Below are positions 1 to 5,296 of a stretch of 5,296 bases of DNA, in pieces. The position numbers and the translations under genes were made by a program. The first letter of the stretch is position 1; every line of letters starts with the position of its first letter. The stretch comes from an uncultured Selenomonadales bacterium (GTDB lineage Bacteria; Bacillota; Negativicutes; Selenomonadales; Selenomonadaceae), in contig CALFJC010000148.1 in NCBI GenBank assembly GCA_937877655.1, positions 1-5,296 of the forward strand. The letters are read 5' to 3'. The notes beneath the pieces are model-generated. The model made no database searches. It saw only the letters and a program-made list of their open reading frames with translations, and was not told the DNA's origin.

Positions 1-104
1 TCCATGTGCGCCCGTGTCTTCATCACCCGCTATTATTCTTTTCATTACAAATTACGAATTGCTTTTCCTTCGCTCAAAGAAAAAGTAGCAAAAGAAAAGG
101 CGTT

Positions 105-135
105 CGCCGCTTGAACATCCTGTTCAAACGCGGCG
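105..135. repeat. Large inverted repeat (palindrome 1)
   Basis: CGCCGC-TTGAACA (105-117) pairs with TGTTCAA-GCGGCG (121-127 and 130-135). The loop is TCC and a two-base AC bulge interrupts the second arm, giving 13 paired bases. No T-run follows on either strand, so it does not read as a simple intrinsic terminator. It is the left half of a two-palindrome cluster and looks like an extragenic palindromic repeat. Confidence 0.6.
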
Positions 136-139
136 TGTC

Positions 140-161
140 GGGGCGGCGTCCATGCCGCCCC
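140..161. repeat. GC-rich inverted repeat (palindrome 2)
   Basis: GGGGCGGC (140-147) and GCCGCCCC (154-161) form a perfect 8-base stem with a six-base loop. On the plus strand it is followed by TCTTATTAA, which is only weakly T-rich. It could therefore end a transcript entering from the left, but an extragenic repeat role alongside palindrome 1 is equally likely. Confidence 0.55.
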
Positions 162-223
162 TCTTATTAACCGATTTTCATTACGTATTTTCATTACGCA
201 TTACGCATTGCTAATTACTAATT

Positions 224-264
224 AAAAAAAACACCTCCCCGAAAATTGAGGAGGTGCTTTTTAT
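224..264 (-). terminator. Intrinsic terminator of the enolase gene
   Basis: CACCTCC (232-238) pairs with GGAGGTG (250-256) around an 11-base loop. Read on the minus strand, the stem is followed by eight T residues (complement of 224-231), the form expected for a Rho-independent terminator, and it lies about 40 bases past the enolase stop. On the plus strand the hairpin is followed by CTTTTTATTT, so it may also stop transcripts coming from the left. Confidence 0.85.
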
Positions 265-298
265 TTCAGTCAATAATTAATTGCCGATAAAAAGTTTC

Positions 299-1645
299 TT
301 ATGCTTTCCAAACGCCGCCGACAGTACGATTAAGGAGCGGTTTGCGCTCGTAAACGGCAGATTTGCCGAGTTCTTCTTCGATGCGGATAAGTTGATTGTA
401 TTTCGCCATGCGGTCTGTACGGCTGAGCGAACCGGTTTTAATCTGTCCGCTGTTGGTAGCGACTGCGATGTCGGCGATGGTAGCATCTTCGGTCTCGCCG
501 GAGCGGTGAGAAGTAACGGTCGTGTAGTTGTGGCGATGAGCCATTTCGATAGCTTCAAGAGTTTCGGTAAGAGAACCGATCTGATTGACTTTGATGAGGA
601 TGGAGTTGCCCGCGCCCATCTTGATACCTTTTTCAAGGAACTTGGTATTGGTGACAAACAGGTCGTCGCCGACGAGTTGGCAACGGTCGCCGATCTTCTT
701 CGTGAGCGCAACCCAGCCGTCCCAGTCATTTTCTGCCAAGCCGTCTTCAATGGAGTCAATCGGATATTTGGTGATGAGTTCTTCGAGGAAGTCGATTTGT
801 TCGTCAACGCTGAGTTTCTTGCCGTTCGGATCTTTCAAAATCGGGTGTTTGCCGTTGAGCTGTTTGTAGTCGTAGTAGTATTTGCCGTCTTCGACAACCG
901 CGAATTCGGACGCCGCGCAGTCCATAGCGATTTTGAAATCGTCGCCGGGTTTGTAGCCGGCATTTTCGATAGCCTGCATGATGACGTTGAGAGCATCTTC
1001 CGTGCCGTTGAGTTTGGGAGCAAAGCCGCCTTCATCGCCGACAGCCGTAGAAAGTCCGCGACCTTTGAGAATCTTGGCGAGGTTATGGAAGACTTCTGCG
1101 CCCCAGCGAATGGCTTCGCGAACGGTAGGAGCACCGACAGGACGAATCATGAACTCTTGGAAAGCAATCGGAGCGTCGGAGTGTGCGCCGCCGTTGATGA
1201 TGTTCATCATCGGGACGGGCATTTTGTAAGTATTGCAACCGCCGATATAGCGATAAAGGGGCAGACCGACAGCTTGGGCACCTGCTTTTGCGGCGGCGAG
1301 CGAAACAGCCAGAACAGCATTTGCGCCGAGTTTGCTCTTTGTGGGCGTGCCGTCGAGTTCAATCATCTTGTAGTCGAGTGCACGCTGGTCAAGGACGCAA
1401 TCGCCGACGATAGCCGGAGCGATAATTTTGTTGACGTTGTCGACAGCCTTCAAAACGCCTTTGCCGAGATAACGACCTTTGTCGCCGTCACGGAGTTCGA
1501 GAGCTTCGTTTTCGCCGGTGGATGCTCCGGAAGGAACTGCTGCGCGACCTACGATACCGCCTGCGAGAACGACATCAACCTCAACCGTCGGATTGCCGCG
1601 GGAGTCTACGATTTCGCGACCGATAACTTTCTCGATTTTTGCCAT
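299..1645 (-). CDS. eno: Enolase (phosphopyruvate hydratase)
   Basis: Enolase converts 2-phosphoglycerate to phosphoenolpyruvate in glycolysis and the reverse in gluconeogenesis; the family is a cytosolic Mg-dependent dimer or octamer. The 448-residue product is within a few tens of residues of the usual bacterial length. Visible landmarks are the N-terminal loop SGASTGE (39-45), NGGAHSD (151-157), VGDEGGFAP with the catalytic Glu (202-210), metal-ligand regions MDCAASEF (241-248), SIEDGL (298-303) and GDDLFVTN (326-333), the signature LIKVNQIGSLTET with the catalytic Lys (350-362), SHRSGETED (379-387) and IKTGSLSR (402-409). The HSDAPIAFQEFM form of the substrate loop resembles enolases I associate with Bacteroidota, Fusobacteria and some anaerobic Bacillota. 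The ATG at 1645 is supported by AAGGGGGA (1653-1660), seven bases upstream. All catalytic residues appear intact. It is transcribed alone, from the promoter at 1695-1722 to the terminator at 224-264. Confidence 0.98.
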   Translation of the reverse strand: MAKIEKVIGREIVDSRGNPTVEVDVVLAGGIVGRAAVPSGASTGENEALELRDGDKGRYLGKGVLKAVDNVNKIIAPAIVGDCVLDQRALDYKMIELDGTPTKSKLGANAVLAVSLAAAKAGAQAVGLPLYRYIGGCNTYKMPVPMMNIINGGAHSDAPIAFQEFMIRPVGAPTVREAIRWGAEVFHNLAKILKGRGLSTAVGDEGGFAPKLNGTEDALNVIMQAIENAGYKPGDDFKIAMDCAASEFAVVEDGKYYYDYKQLNGKHPILKDPNGKKLSVDEQIDFLEELITKYPIDSIEDGLAENDWDGWVALTKKIGDRCQLVGDDLFVTNTKFLEKGIKMGAGNSILIKVNQIGSLTETLEAIEMAHRHNYTTVTSHRSGETEDATIADIAVATNSGQIKTGSLSRTDRMAKYNQLIRIEEELGKSAVYERKPLLNRTVGGVWKA

Positions 1646-1694
1646 TACAAAATCCCCCTTATCATTAAAAACAAGTTAAAAATCTTATACGCGC

Positions 1695-1722
1695 ATTATA
1701 ACATTTCAGGCGCACTTTGCAA
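1695..1722 (-). promoter_or_regulatory. Sigma-70-type promoter for eno
   Basis: On the minus strand TTGCAA (1717-1722) is followed after 16 bases by a perfect TATAAT (1695-1700), with TGT just before it. Transcription would start near 1688, leaving a leader of about 43 bases before the enolase ATG. The perfect -10 box fits a highly expressed glycolytic gene. Confidence 0.75.
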
Positions 1723-1990
1723 GATATTTTCTAAAAATTTTTGCAATGCGAGGCATGCTCTTTTTTTTCAAACAGCGGGAACGCAAAACCCTCTCGGCTG
1801 TTCGTCACGTCTATTGAGTTTAAAAATAATTTTTGTATGTTGAACCTGCTTTTTCTTTTGGCTTACAAAACACTGTGGCAGAAAACTGCGAGTTTTTCAC
1901 CGGTTGCAATCAGATTGTACGTTCATGCAAACAAAAGAAAATTTTTTAATAAAATGGTTTTGCGTATCCGCTTTAGAAAAAAGAGGATTT
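1723..1990. other. Spacer between the isomerase gene and the eno promoter
   Basis: No supported gene lies in these 268 bases. Small hairpins are visible. ATCCGCTTT (about 1967-1975) pairs with AAAGAGGAT with one mismatch just past the isomerase stop, and could be a 3'-end structure, but it lacks a T-run on the minus strand. AACAGC-GGG (1771-1779) pairs with CCC...GCTGTT (1789-1802) with a five-base bulge. A plus-strand T-run lies at 1761-1768. The short plus-strand reading frames here have no credible ribosome site or recognisable product. Upstream control elements for eno are possible but cannot be defined. Confidence 0.4.
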
Positions 1991-2452
1991 TTATTTGACG
2001 GGGACGCAATGTTTGTCGTTGATGTCGGCAACTTTTTTCACGCGGCGGCGATATTTCTCGGCAGTCAAAGGTTCGGTCTTCATCCAAGTCTTGACGATCT
2101 CCATAGCGATAGCAGAGCCGATAATTTTTCCGCCGATGCAAAGAACATTCGAATCGGTGTGTTCGCGAGAAAGTTGGGCACAGAACGGATCTTGACAAAC
2201 CGCCGCATAAATTCCGCAAATTTTGTTGGCGATAAGTGCGCTGCCGTAGCCGACGCCGTCAACAAAAATTCCGCGTTCGCATTCGCCCTTCGCAACCGCC
2301 AGTGCAGCAGGATAAACGAAATCGGAAAGGTCGCAACCTTCTTCGTCGTAAGTGCCGAAATCTTTTACATCGTGCCCCTGCTCTTCGAGATATTTTTTAA
2401 TCTGATTTTTGAGCGCGGTACCGGCGTGGTCGTTAGCCATTGCAATTTTCAT
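1991..2452 (-). CDS. rpiB: RpiB/LacAB-family sugar-phosphate isomerase, atypical active site
   Basis: The family interconverts aldose and ketose phosphates, classically ribose 5-phosphate and ribulose 5-phosphate in the pentose phosphate pathway. The 153-residue product has the family length and fold markers: NDHAG (7-11), DFG (31-33), VYPAALAVAKGE (46-57), ANKICGIYAA (75-84), REHTDSNVLCIGG (96-108) and a basic RRRVKK segment near the C-terminus (135-140). The start at 2452 has AAGGAGGAA at 2460-2468, seven bases upstream. The odd point is the active-site loop. E. coli RpiB has ICGTGVG with the proposed catalytic Cys66, whereas this protein has VDGVGYG (64-70), putting Asp65 at the Cys position and Val at the Thr position; HND is HTD here. 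It may belong to a variant subfamily with another sugar phosphate as substrate, so the symbol marks the family and not a proven reaction. It is encoded divergently from the R-M locus and upstream of eno. Confidence 0.88.
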   Translation of the reverse strand: MKIAMANDHAGTALKNQIKKYLEEQGHDVKDFGTYDEEGCDLSDFVYPAALAVAKGECERGIFVDGVGYGSALIANKICGIYAAVCQDPFCAQLSREHTDSNVLCIGGKIIGSAIAMEIVKTWMKTEPLTAEKYRRRVKKVADINDKHCVPVK

Positions 2453-2526
2453 TTTGAAATTCCTCCTTAAAACTTTCGACGAGTTGAAACTTTTTACTGA
2501 ATATTCTGCGCGGAAGAAAATTTTCC

Positions 2527-2555
2527 TTGCCGGTTAAAAACAAATCCGGTAAAAA
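2527..2555 (+). promoter_or_regulatory. Candidate R-M promoter containing two CCGG sites
   Basis: TTGCCG (2527-2532) and TAAAAA (2550-2555) are separated by 17 bases, a fair -35 and a weak -10. Transcription would start near 2562, giving a very short leader before the vsr ATG. Two CCGG sequences, 2530-2533 and 2546-2549, overlap the -35 box and abut the -10 box. CCGG is the inferred target of the methyltransferase encoded downstream. The -10 match is poor, so the exact promoter position is uncertain. The divergent isomerase promoter must lie in the same 124-base gap, but I could not identify it. Confidence 0.4.
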
Positions 2556-2576
2556 TATTTTCGAGGAGGAGATTCT

Positions 2577-3017
2577 ATGGATAAACTTACGCCCGCGCAG
2601 AGGCGAAAAAATATGCAACACGTCCGCAACAAAGATTCGCAGATTGAATTGAAATTGCGGCGGGCATTGTGGCACGCGGGATTTCGTTACAGAAAAAATG
2701 TCCGCGAAATTTTCGGTTGCCCCGACATTGTTTTTAAGCGTTTGAAAATCGCCGTCTTTTGCGACTCGGAATTTTGGCACGGCTACGATTGGGAAAATCG
2801 CAAACACGATTTTAAAAGTCATCAAGAATTTTGGATACCGAAAATTGAACGCAACATGGCTCGCGACCGCGAAGTCAACGAACATTTGGCGGCGGAAGGT
2901 TGGACGGTTTTAAGATTTTTCGGCAAGGAAATTAAAAAGAACGTCGAGCAATGCGTCCGAATTGTCGCGGAGACAATCGCGCAGAAAAAATCGGAGGCGG
3001 GTAAATGTACAAAATGA
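2577..3017 (+). CDS. vsr: Vsr-type very-short-patch DNA mismatch endonuclease
   Basis: Vsr enzymes nick DNA 5' of the T in T:G mismatches that arise when 5-methylcytosine deaminates within a methyltransferase target, starting repair back to C:G. The 146-residue product matches the family in length and order: RRKNMQHVRNKDSQIE (9-24) with the conserved Glu24, RYRKNV (37-42), GCPDIVF with catalytic Asp50 (47-53), FCDSEFWHG with His68 (61-69) and WIPKIERNMARD (86-97). The start at 2577 has AGGAGGAG at 2564-2571. Compared with E. coli Vsr, the zinc-binding Cys66 and Cys117 are not present (Glu65 and the RFFGKE region take their place) and His64 is Asp63. This resembles a zinc-less Vsr branch. The last 13 bases overlap the ATG at 3005, and the C-terminal tail KKSEAGKCTK is encoded within the repeat that follows. 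It is the first gene of the R-M locus and probably serves the C5-methyltransferase downstream. Confidence 0.93.
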   Translation: MDKLTPAQRRKNMQHVRNKDSQIELKLRRALWHAGFRYRKNVREIFGCPDIVFKRLKIAVFCDSEFWHGYDWENRKHDFKSHQEFWIPKIERNMARDREVNEHLAAEGWTVLRFFGKEIKKNVEQCVRIVAETIAQKKSEAGKCTK

Positions 3018-3163
3018 TTGATTTATTTGCGGGCACAGGCGGGATTCGGCTCGCCTTTGAAAGCAACGTGACGTTGCATCCTGCGTTCGCGCTCCTGCGT
3101 AAAAAAATTTTTGGCTTTTCACCGCGCATAAAAAAATCGGAGGCGGGCAAATGTACAAAATAA
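3005..3163 (+). pseudogene. First duplicated methyltransferase start, 52-codon ORF
   Basis: This ORF opens with MYKMIDLFAGTGGIRLAFE, nearly identical to the N-terminus of the full methyltransferase at 3296, including the SAM-binding motif I, but carries Thr11 where the full gene has Ile. After Glu19 it continues with the repeat-specific sequence SNVTLHPAF and ends KKSEAGKCTK, the same tail as Vsr, because it runs out of frame through the next copy of the repeat. It has GGAGG seven bases before the ATG, overlaps vsr by 13 bases and ends at TAA (3161-3163) inside the next copy. It cannot be a methyltransferase: motifs IV to X are absent. It is most simply a truncated duplicate, though the intact start signals mean a short peptide could be made. 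Confidence 0.75.
3063..3077. repeat. Perfect hairpin GCAACG-TGA-CGTTGC, first copy
   Basis: A 6-base perfect stem with a TGA loop lies directly after the duplicated motif I codons and is followed by ATCCTGC. It marks the place where units 1 and 2 depart from the genuine methyltransferase gene, which has AATATTTTTGG instead. It may be a protein-binding palindrome, an RNA hairpin or the trace of an insertion. Confidence 0.6.
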
Positions 3164-3312
3164 TTGATTTGTTCGCGGGCATAGGCGGCATTCGGCTTGC
3201 CTTTGAAAGCAACGTGACGTTGCATCCTGCTGACGCGATTGAGTTTCAAAAAATTTTCGGCTTTTCGCCGCGCAGAAAAAATCGGAGGCGGGCAAATGTA
3301 CAAAATGATTGA
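3151..3312 (+). pseudogene. Second duplicated methyltransferase start, 53-codon ORF
   Basis: This is a second copy of the methyltransferase N-terminus, MYKIIDLFAGIGGIRLAFE, followed by SNVTLHPADAIEFQKIFGFSPR and then a frame-shifted read through the third repeat start. It ends at TGA (3310-3312), 17 bases past the ATG of the full gene at 3296. It has the same GGAGG site seven bases upstream. The only catalytic motif is motif I, so it is not an active enzyme. Its overlap with both neighbouring copies forms a chain vsr, copy 1, copy 2, full gene, in which each stop lies just inside the next start, an arrangement that could allow translational coupling. Confidence 0.75.
3209..3223. repeat. Perfect hairpin GCAACG-TGA-CGTTGC, second copy
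   Basis: Identical to the copy at 3063-3077 and 146 bases downstream of it. Here an outer pair, TTTGAAA just before and TTTCAAA at about 3244-3250, could extend the structure. The 23-base block around it is unchanged between the two units, whereas the following 16 bases differ strongly. Confidence 0.6.
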
Positions 3313-5296
3313 TTTGTTCGCGGGCATAGGTGGCATAAGGCTTGCCTTTGAAAATATTTTTGGAGCAGATGCCGAGACCGTTTTTGTCAGCGAAATTGAT
3401 TCGCACGCCCGAAAAACTTACGCGGAAAATTTTCCAAACTCCGTCCCGATTGAAGGCGACATTACAAAAATTTCCGCCGAAGAAATTCCCGCCTTCGACA
3501 TTTGTCTTGCCGGTTTTCCCTGTCAAGCTTTTTCTATCGCGGGTCGCCGCGCAGGTTTCGACGATGATTATTACGGAACTTGTCGCGGCACGCTTTTTCT
3601 CGACGTTGTAAGGATTTGTGACTTTCACAAGCCTAAAATTATTTTTTGCGAAAACGTCAAAGGGCTCGTCAATCACGACAAAGGGCGCACTTTCAAAATA
3701 ATCTGCGCGGCTTTTGAGCAAATCGGCTACAAAATTTTTTACAAAGTTTTGAACAGCAAAGAGTTCGGGCTGGCGCAAAATCGCGAACGAATTTATATCG
3801 TTTGTTTCAGAAATGATCTTGACTCCGAAAATTTTAATTTCCCGTTGCCGACTGATGAGAGTTATTCAATTCGCGACATCCTCGAATACGCGCCGATTCC
3901 GTCGAAATATTATCTCAGCGACGTTTATCTTGAAACACTTCGCAAGCACAAAGCGCGTCACGCGGCGGCAGGTAACGGCTTCGGTTACGAAATAAAAAAT
4001 TTGGACGGCGTGGCGGGCGCATTGGTTTGCGGCGGCATGGGGCGCGAGAAAAATTTGATTGTCGACGAGCGCGAGCACTCTGAAATTCCGACAACAAAAA
4101 TTAAAGGTGAGATTAACAAAGAAAATATTCGCAAGATGACGCCGCGTGAATGGGCGCGCCTGCAAGGTTTCCCCGACGATTTTAATTTGATTTTGCCCGA
4201 CACTCAACTTTATAAACAATTCGGCAACACGGTTTCGATTGACGTTGTCGAGGCTATTGCGCAAGAGATAAGGAGGGTGCTTGAACCTATGAGAGGAAAT
4301 AAAGGCGAATGGAGCGAACTTTACGTTCTGTTGAAACTGCTTGCCGACGGAAAAATTAAAGCCGATTTCAAAAACGAAAATTGCTGGTTGCCCGTCCTGC
4401 AAATTTTCCGCGAAGATTCCGAGTCATTTAAATTGGAATTTCAGCGGAGCCAAAAAGATTTTGTCGAACTTTATCTTAACGGCGACCGCGTCCGCAATAT
4501 TAAATCTTTGGAGCTTGCCGAGATGGCGGAAAAAATTTTTGGCAAAATAACTCGCGGCGGTTCTTCCAGTTTTGAAATTTCGGAGGCGGAAGAAATTATG
4601 CAGACGCTTGCGCTGAAAAAAATAAAATCTCCGTCGAACAGGAAAGCCGACATTGAAATTAAAGTTCATGACCCGTTCACGAATTTTGAGAGAATTTGTT
4701 GTTACTCGATTAAATCGGATATCGGCGAGCCGCCGACACTATTTAACGCTTCGCAAGCAACCAATTTCAGATTTAAAGTTTTCGGCGTGGACGATTTTCT
4801 CATGGAAAAAATTAATTCGATTAATACGCGCACAAAAATTCAAGATCGTCTGCGAGAAATTGAGCGGCTTGAATTCGATTCTGTCGTCAACGATACTTTC
4901 GCCAAAAATTTGATGTTCATAGATACGCAAGCGGGAAAAATTTTGGGCGAAATGGTTAAGATTTATTACCGAGAAAAAATTTCTGACTGCGCGGATCTGG
5001 CAACGCAGCTTGAAGAACGCGACCCGCTTAAGTTTTTCGTTCCGAATCTCTATCGACATAAGATAAAAAAATTTCTCTGTGCGGTTGCATTGGGACTTAA
5101 GCCCACAAAAATTTGGAACGGCATTGACGAAGCGAACGGCGGATATATTATCGTCAAGGAGAGCGGAGAAATTTTGGCTTATCATCTTTACAACCGAGAT
5201 GAGTTTGAAAATTATCTTCTGAACAACACGCGCCTTGAAACTCCAAGCACAAATCGTCATAAATTCGCAACAATTCAAATCGGGGGGTCCCTGATG
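3296..5296 (+). CDS. C5-cytosine methyltransferase fused in frame to HpaII-family restriction endonuclease (3' end outside window)
   Basis: The frame is open for 667 codons to the window edge. Residues 1-331 are a complete DNA (cytosine-5) methyltransferase: motif I DLFAGIGG (6-13), motif II with Glu33, motif IV GFPCQ with catalytic Cys76 (73-77), motif VI ENV (119-121), motif VIII QNRER (161-165), a target-recognition region of about 110 residues containing GGMGREKNL (246-254), motif IX MTPREWARLQGFP (281-293) and motif X FGNTV (309-313). From residue 332 the chain reads as a HpaII-family endonuclease, with NKGEWSE (335-341) and YSIKSDIGEPPTLFNAS (470-486). The start at 3296 is chosen over 3005 and 3151 because only it reads into the rest of the enzyme; GGAGG lies seven bases upstream. 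The inferred role is methylation and restriction of CCGG. Having both activities on one chain without a stop is unusual, since HpaII-type systems normally use separate genes. A lost stop or a sequencing indel at the junction is an alternative. Confidence 0.9.
   Translation, partial: MYKMIDLFAGIGGIRLAFENIFGADAETVFVSEIDSHARKTYAENFPNSVPIEGDITKISAEEIPAFDICLAGFPCQAFSIAGRRAGFDDDYYGTCRGTLFLDVVRICDFHKPKIIFCENVKGLVNHDKGRTFKIICAAFEQIGYKIFYKVLNSKEFGLAQNRERIYIVCFRNDLDSENFNFPLPTDESYSIRDILEYAPIPSKYYLSDVYLETLRKHKARHAAAGNGFGYEIKNLDGVAGALVCGGMGREKNLIVDEREHSEIPTTKIKGEINKENIRKMTPREWARLQGFPDDFNLILPDTQLYKQFGNTVSIDVVEAIAQEIRRVLEPMRGNKGEWSELYVLLKLLADGKIKADFKNENCWLPVLQIFREDSESFKLEFQRSQKDFVELYLNGDRVRNIKSLELAEMAEKIFGKITRGGSSSFEISEAEEIMQTLALKKIKSPSNRKADIEIKVHDPFTNFERICCYSIKSDIGEPPTLFNASQATNFRFKVFGVDDFLMEKINSINTRTKIQDRLREIERLEFDSVVNDTFAKNLMFIDTQAGKILGEMVKIYYREKISDCADLATQLEERDPLKFFVPNLYRHKIKKFLCAVALGLKPTKIWNGIDEANGGYIIVKESGEILAYHLYNRDEFENYLLNNTRLETPSTNRHKFATIQIGGSLM
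4269..4291 (+). promoter_or_regulatory. Internal ribosome site and ATG at the methyltransferase/endonuclease junction
   Basis: TAAGGAGGG (4269-4277) is followed 11-12 bases later by ATG (4289-4291), which opens exactly at the start of HpaII-family similarity. The spacing is longer than the usual 5-9 bases, so initiation would be weak. The ATG is part of ATGAG, whose TGA (4290-4292) would end a frame shifted by one base: this looks like a classic ATGA stop-start overlap that the current frame reads straight through. Confidence 0.55.
4289..5296 (+). CDS. HpaII-family type II restriction endonuclease region, possible separate product (3' truncated by window)
   Basis: Read from the internal ATG, this gives at least 336 residues, close to the roughly 350 expected for HpaII, which cuts C/CGG. 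The N-terminal MRGNKGEWSELYVLLKLL and the central YSIKSDIGEPPTLFNAS (470-486 in fusion numbering) are the clearest family marks. Candidate catalytic residues are Asp452, Glu454 and Lys456 in KADIEIK, or Asp452 with Lys473 in SIKS; I cannot decide between them by eye. The last visible stretch, YHLYNRDEFENYLLNNTRLE (fusion residues about 630-649) followed by RHKFATIQIGGSLM, fits the family C-terminal region, so only a few residues should be missing. It shares its frame with the methyltransferase and could be made both as the fused C-terminal half and, through the internal start, as a free enzyme. The codons are rich in AAA, ATT and TTT, as in the methyltransferase half and unlike enolase. Confidence 0.7.
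   Translation, partial: MRGNKGEWSELYVLLKLLADGKIKADFKNENCWLPVLQIFREDSESFKLEFQRSQKDFVELYLNGDRVRNIKSLELAEMAEKIFGKITRGGSSSFEISEAEEIMQTLALKKIKSPSNRKADIEIKVHDPFTNFERICCYSIKSDIGEPPTLFNASQATNFRFKVFGVDDFLMEKINSINTRTKIQDRLREIERLEFDSVVNDTFAKNLMFIDTQAGKILGEMVKIYYREKISDCADLATQLEERDPLKFFVPNLYRHKIKKFLCAVALGLKPTKIWNGIDEANGGYIIVKESGEILAYHLYNRDEFENYLLNNTRLETPSTNRHKFATIQIGGSLM

Larger units (their letters stand above)
41..211. repeat. Extragenic repeat region with flanking direct repeats
   Basis: No convincing gene is visible from the left edge to the enolase terminator. The segment is framed by two 22-base direct repeats, 41-62 and 190-211, which match at 19 of 22 positions and begin TTCATTAC and end ATTGC. 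A further partial copy of the TTTTCATTACG word lies at about 175-185. Between them sit an A-rich stretch and two strong palindromes, listed separately. Direct repeats flanking palindromes in a spacer suggest a dispersed extragenic element or the remains of a small non-autonomous mobile element. Whether it occurs elsewhere in the genome cannot be seen here. Confidence 0.45.
2978..3353 (+). repeat. Tandem repeat of the vsr-end/methyltransferase-start junction (2 full + 1 partial unit)
   Basis: Unit 1 is 2978-3122, unit 2 is 3123-3268, and a partial third unit runs 3269-3353 before the sequence continues into the real gene. Each unit begins CGCGCA(G/T), then an A-run of 6, 7 and 6 bases, then TCGGAGGCGGG with the ribosome site, then an ATG (3005, 3151, 3296) followed by the codons of methyltransferase motif I up to CTTTGAAA. 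Units 1 and 2 then share AGCAACGTGACGTTGCATCCTGC, a less conserved stretch of about 16 bases, and an A/T-rich tail ending GGCTTTTC. The ATG spacings are 146 and 145 bases, so successive copies are out of frame with one another. Units differ by about seven substitutions over the shared 80-base start, so the duplication is not recent. Confidence 0.92.

Overview
The window holds two housekeeping genes on the minus strand, enolase (299-1645) and an RpiB/LacAB-type sugar-phosphate isomerase (1991-2452). Facing away from them on the plus strand is a restriction-modification (R-M) locus (2577 to the window end). Strong Shine-Dalgarno sequences (AAGGAGG, GGAGG), moderate G+C with many A and T runs, and the isomerase subtype suggest a Bacillota-like anaerobe, perhaps a Negativicutes relative. 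That placement is an impression from pattern memory and is weak.

Layout. Positions 1-223 are non-coding and carry two back-to-back palindromes (105-135, 140-161) flanked by a near-identical 22-base direct repeat, which resembles a dispersed extragenic repeat. A terminator at 224-264 closes the enolase gene. Enolase has its own sigma-70-like promoter at 1695-1722. A 345-base spacer separates it from the isomerase gene. A 124-base divergent intergenic region (2453-2576) holds the start signals of both the isomerase and the R-M locus. The predicted R-M promoter contains two CCGG sequences, the probable target of the system itself.

The R-M locus is the unusual part. It starts with a Vsr-type mismatch endonuclease (2577-3017). 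The vsr 3' end and the start of a C5-cytosine methyltransferase gene are then repeated: two complete units of about 145 bases (2978-3122, 3123-3268) and a third partial unit that leads into the full gene. Each unit has its own GGAGG ribosome site, ATG and methyltransferase motif I. The first two give only 52- and 53-codon ORFs whose ends overlap the next start. The third start (3296) opens a frame that has no stop before the window edge (667 codons). It encodes a complete C5-methyltransferase (residues 1-331) joined in frame to a HpaII-family restriction endonuclease (from residue 332, cut off by the window edge close to its expected end). An internal ribosome site and ATG at the junction (4289) suggest the endonuclease may also be made alone.

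Inferred working model: the methyltransferase part modifies the first or second C of CCGG, the endonuclease part cuts unmodified CCGG, and Vsr repairs the T:G mismatches left when 5-methylcytosine deaminates. CCGG specificity is inferred from the HpaII family match and is not shown by the sequence.
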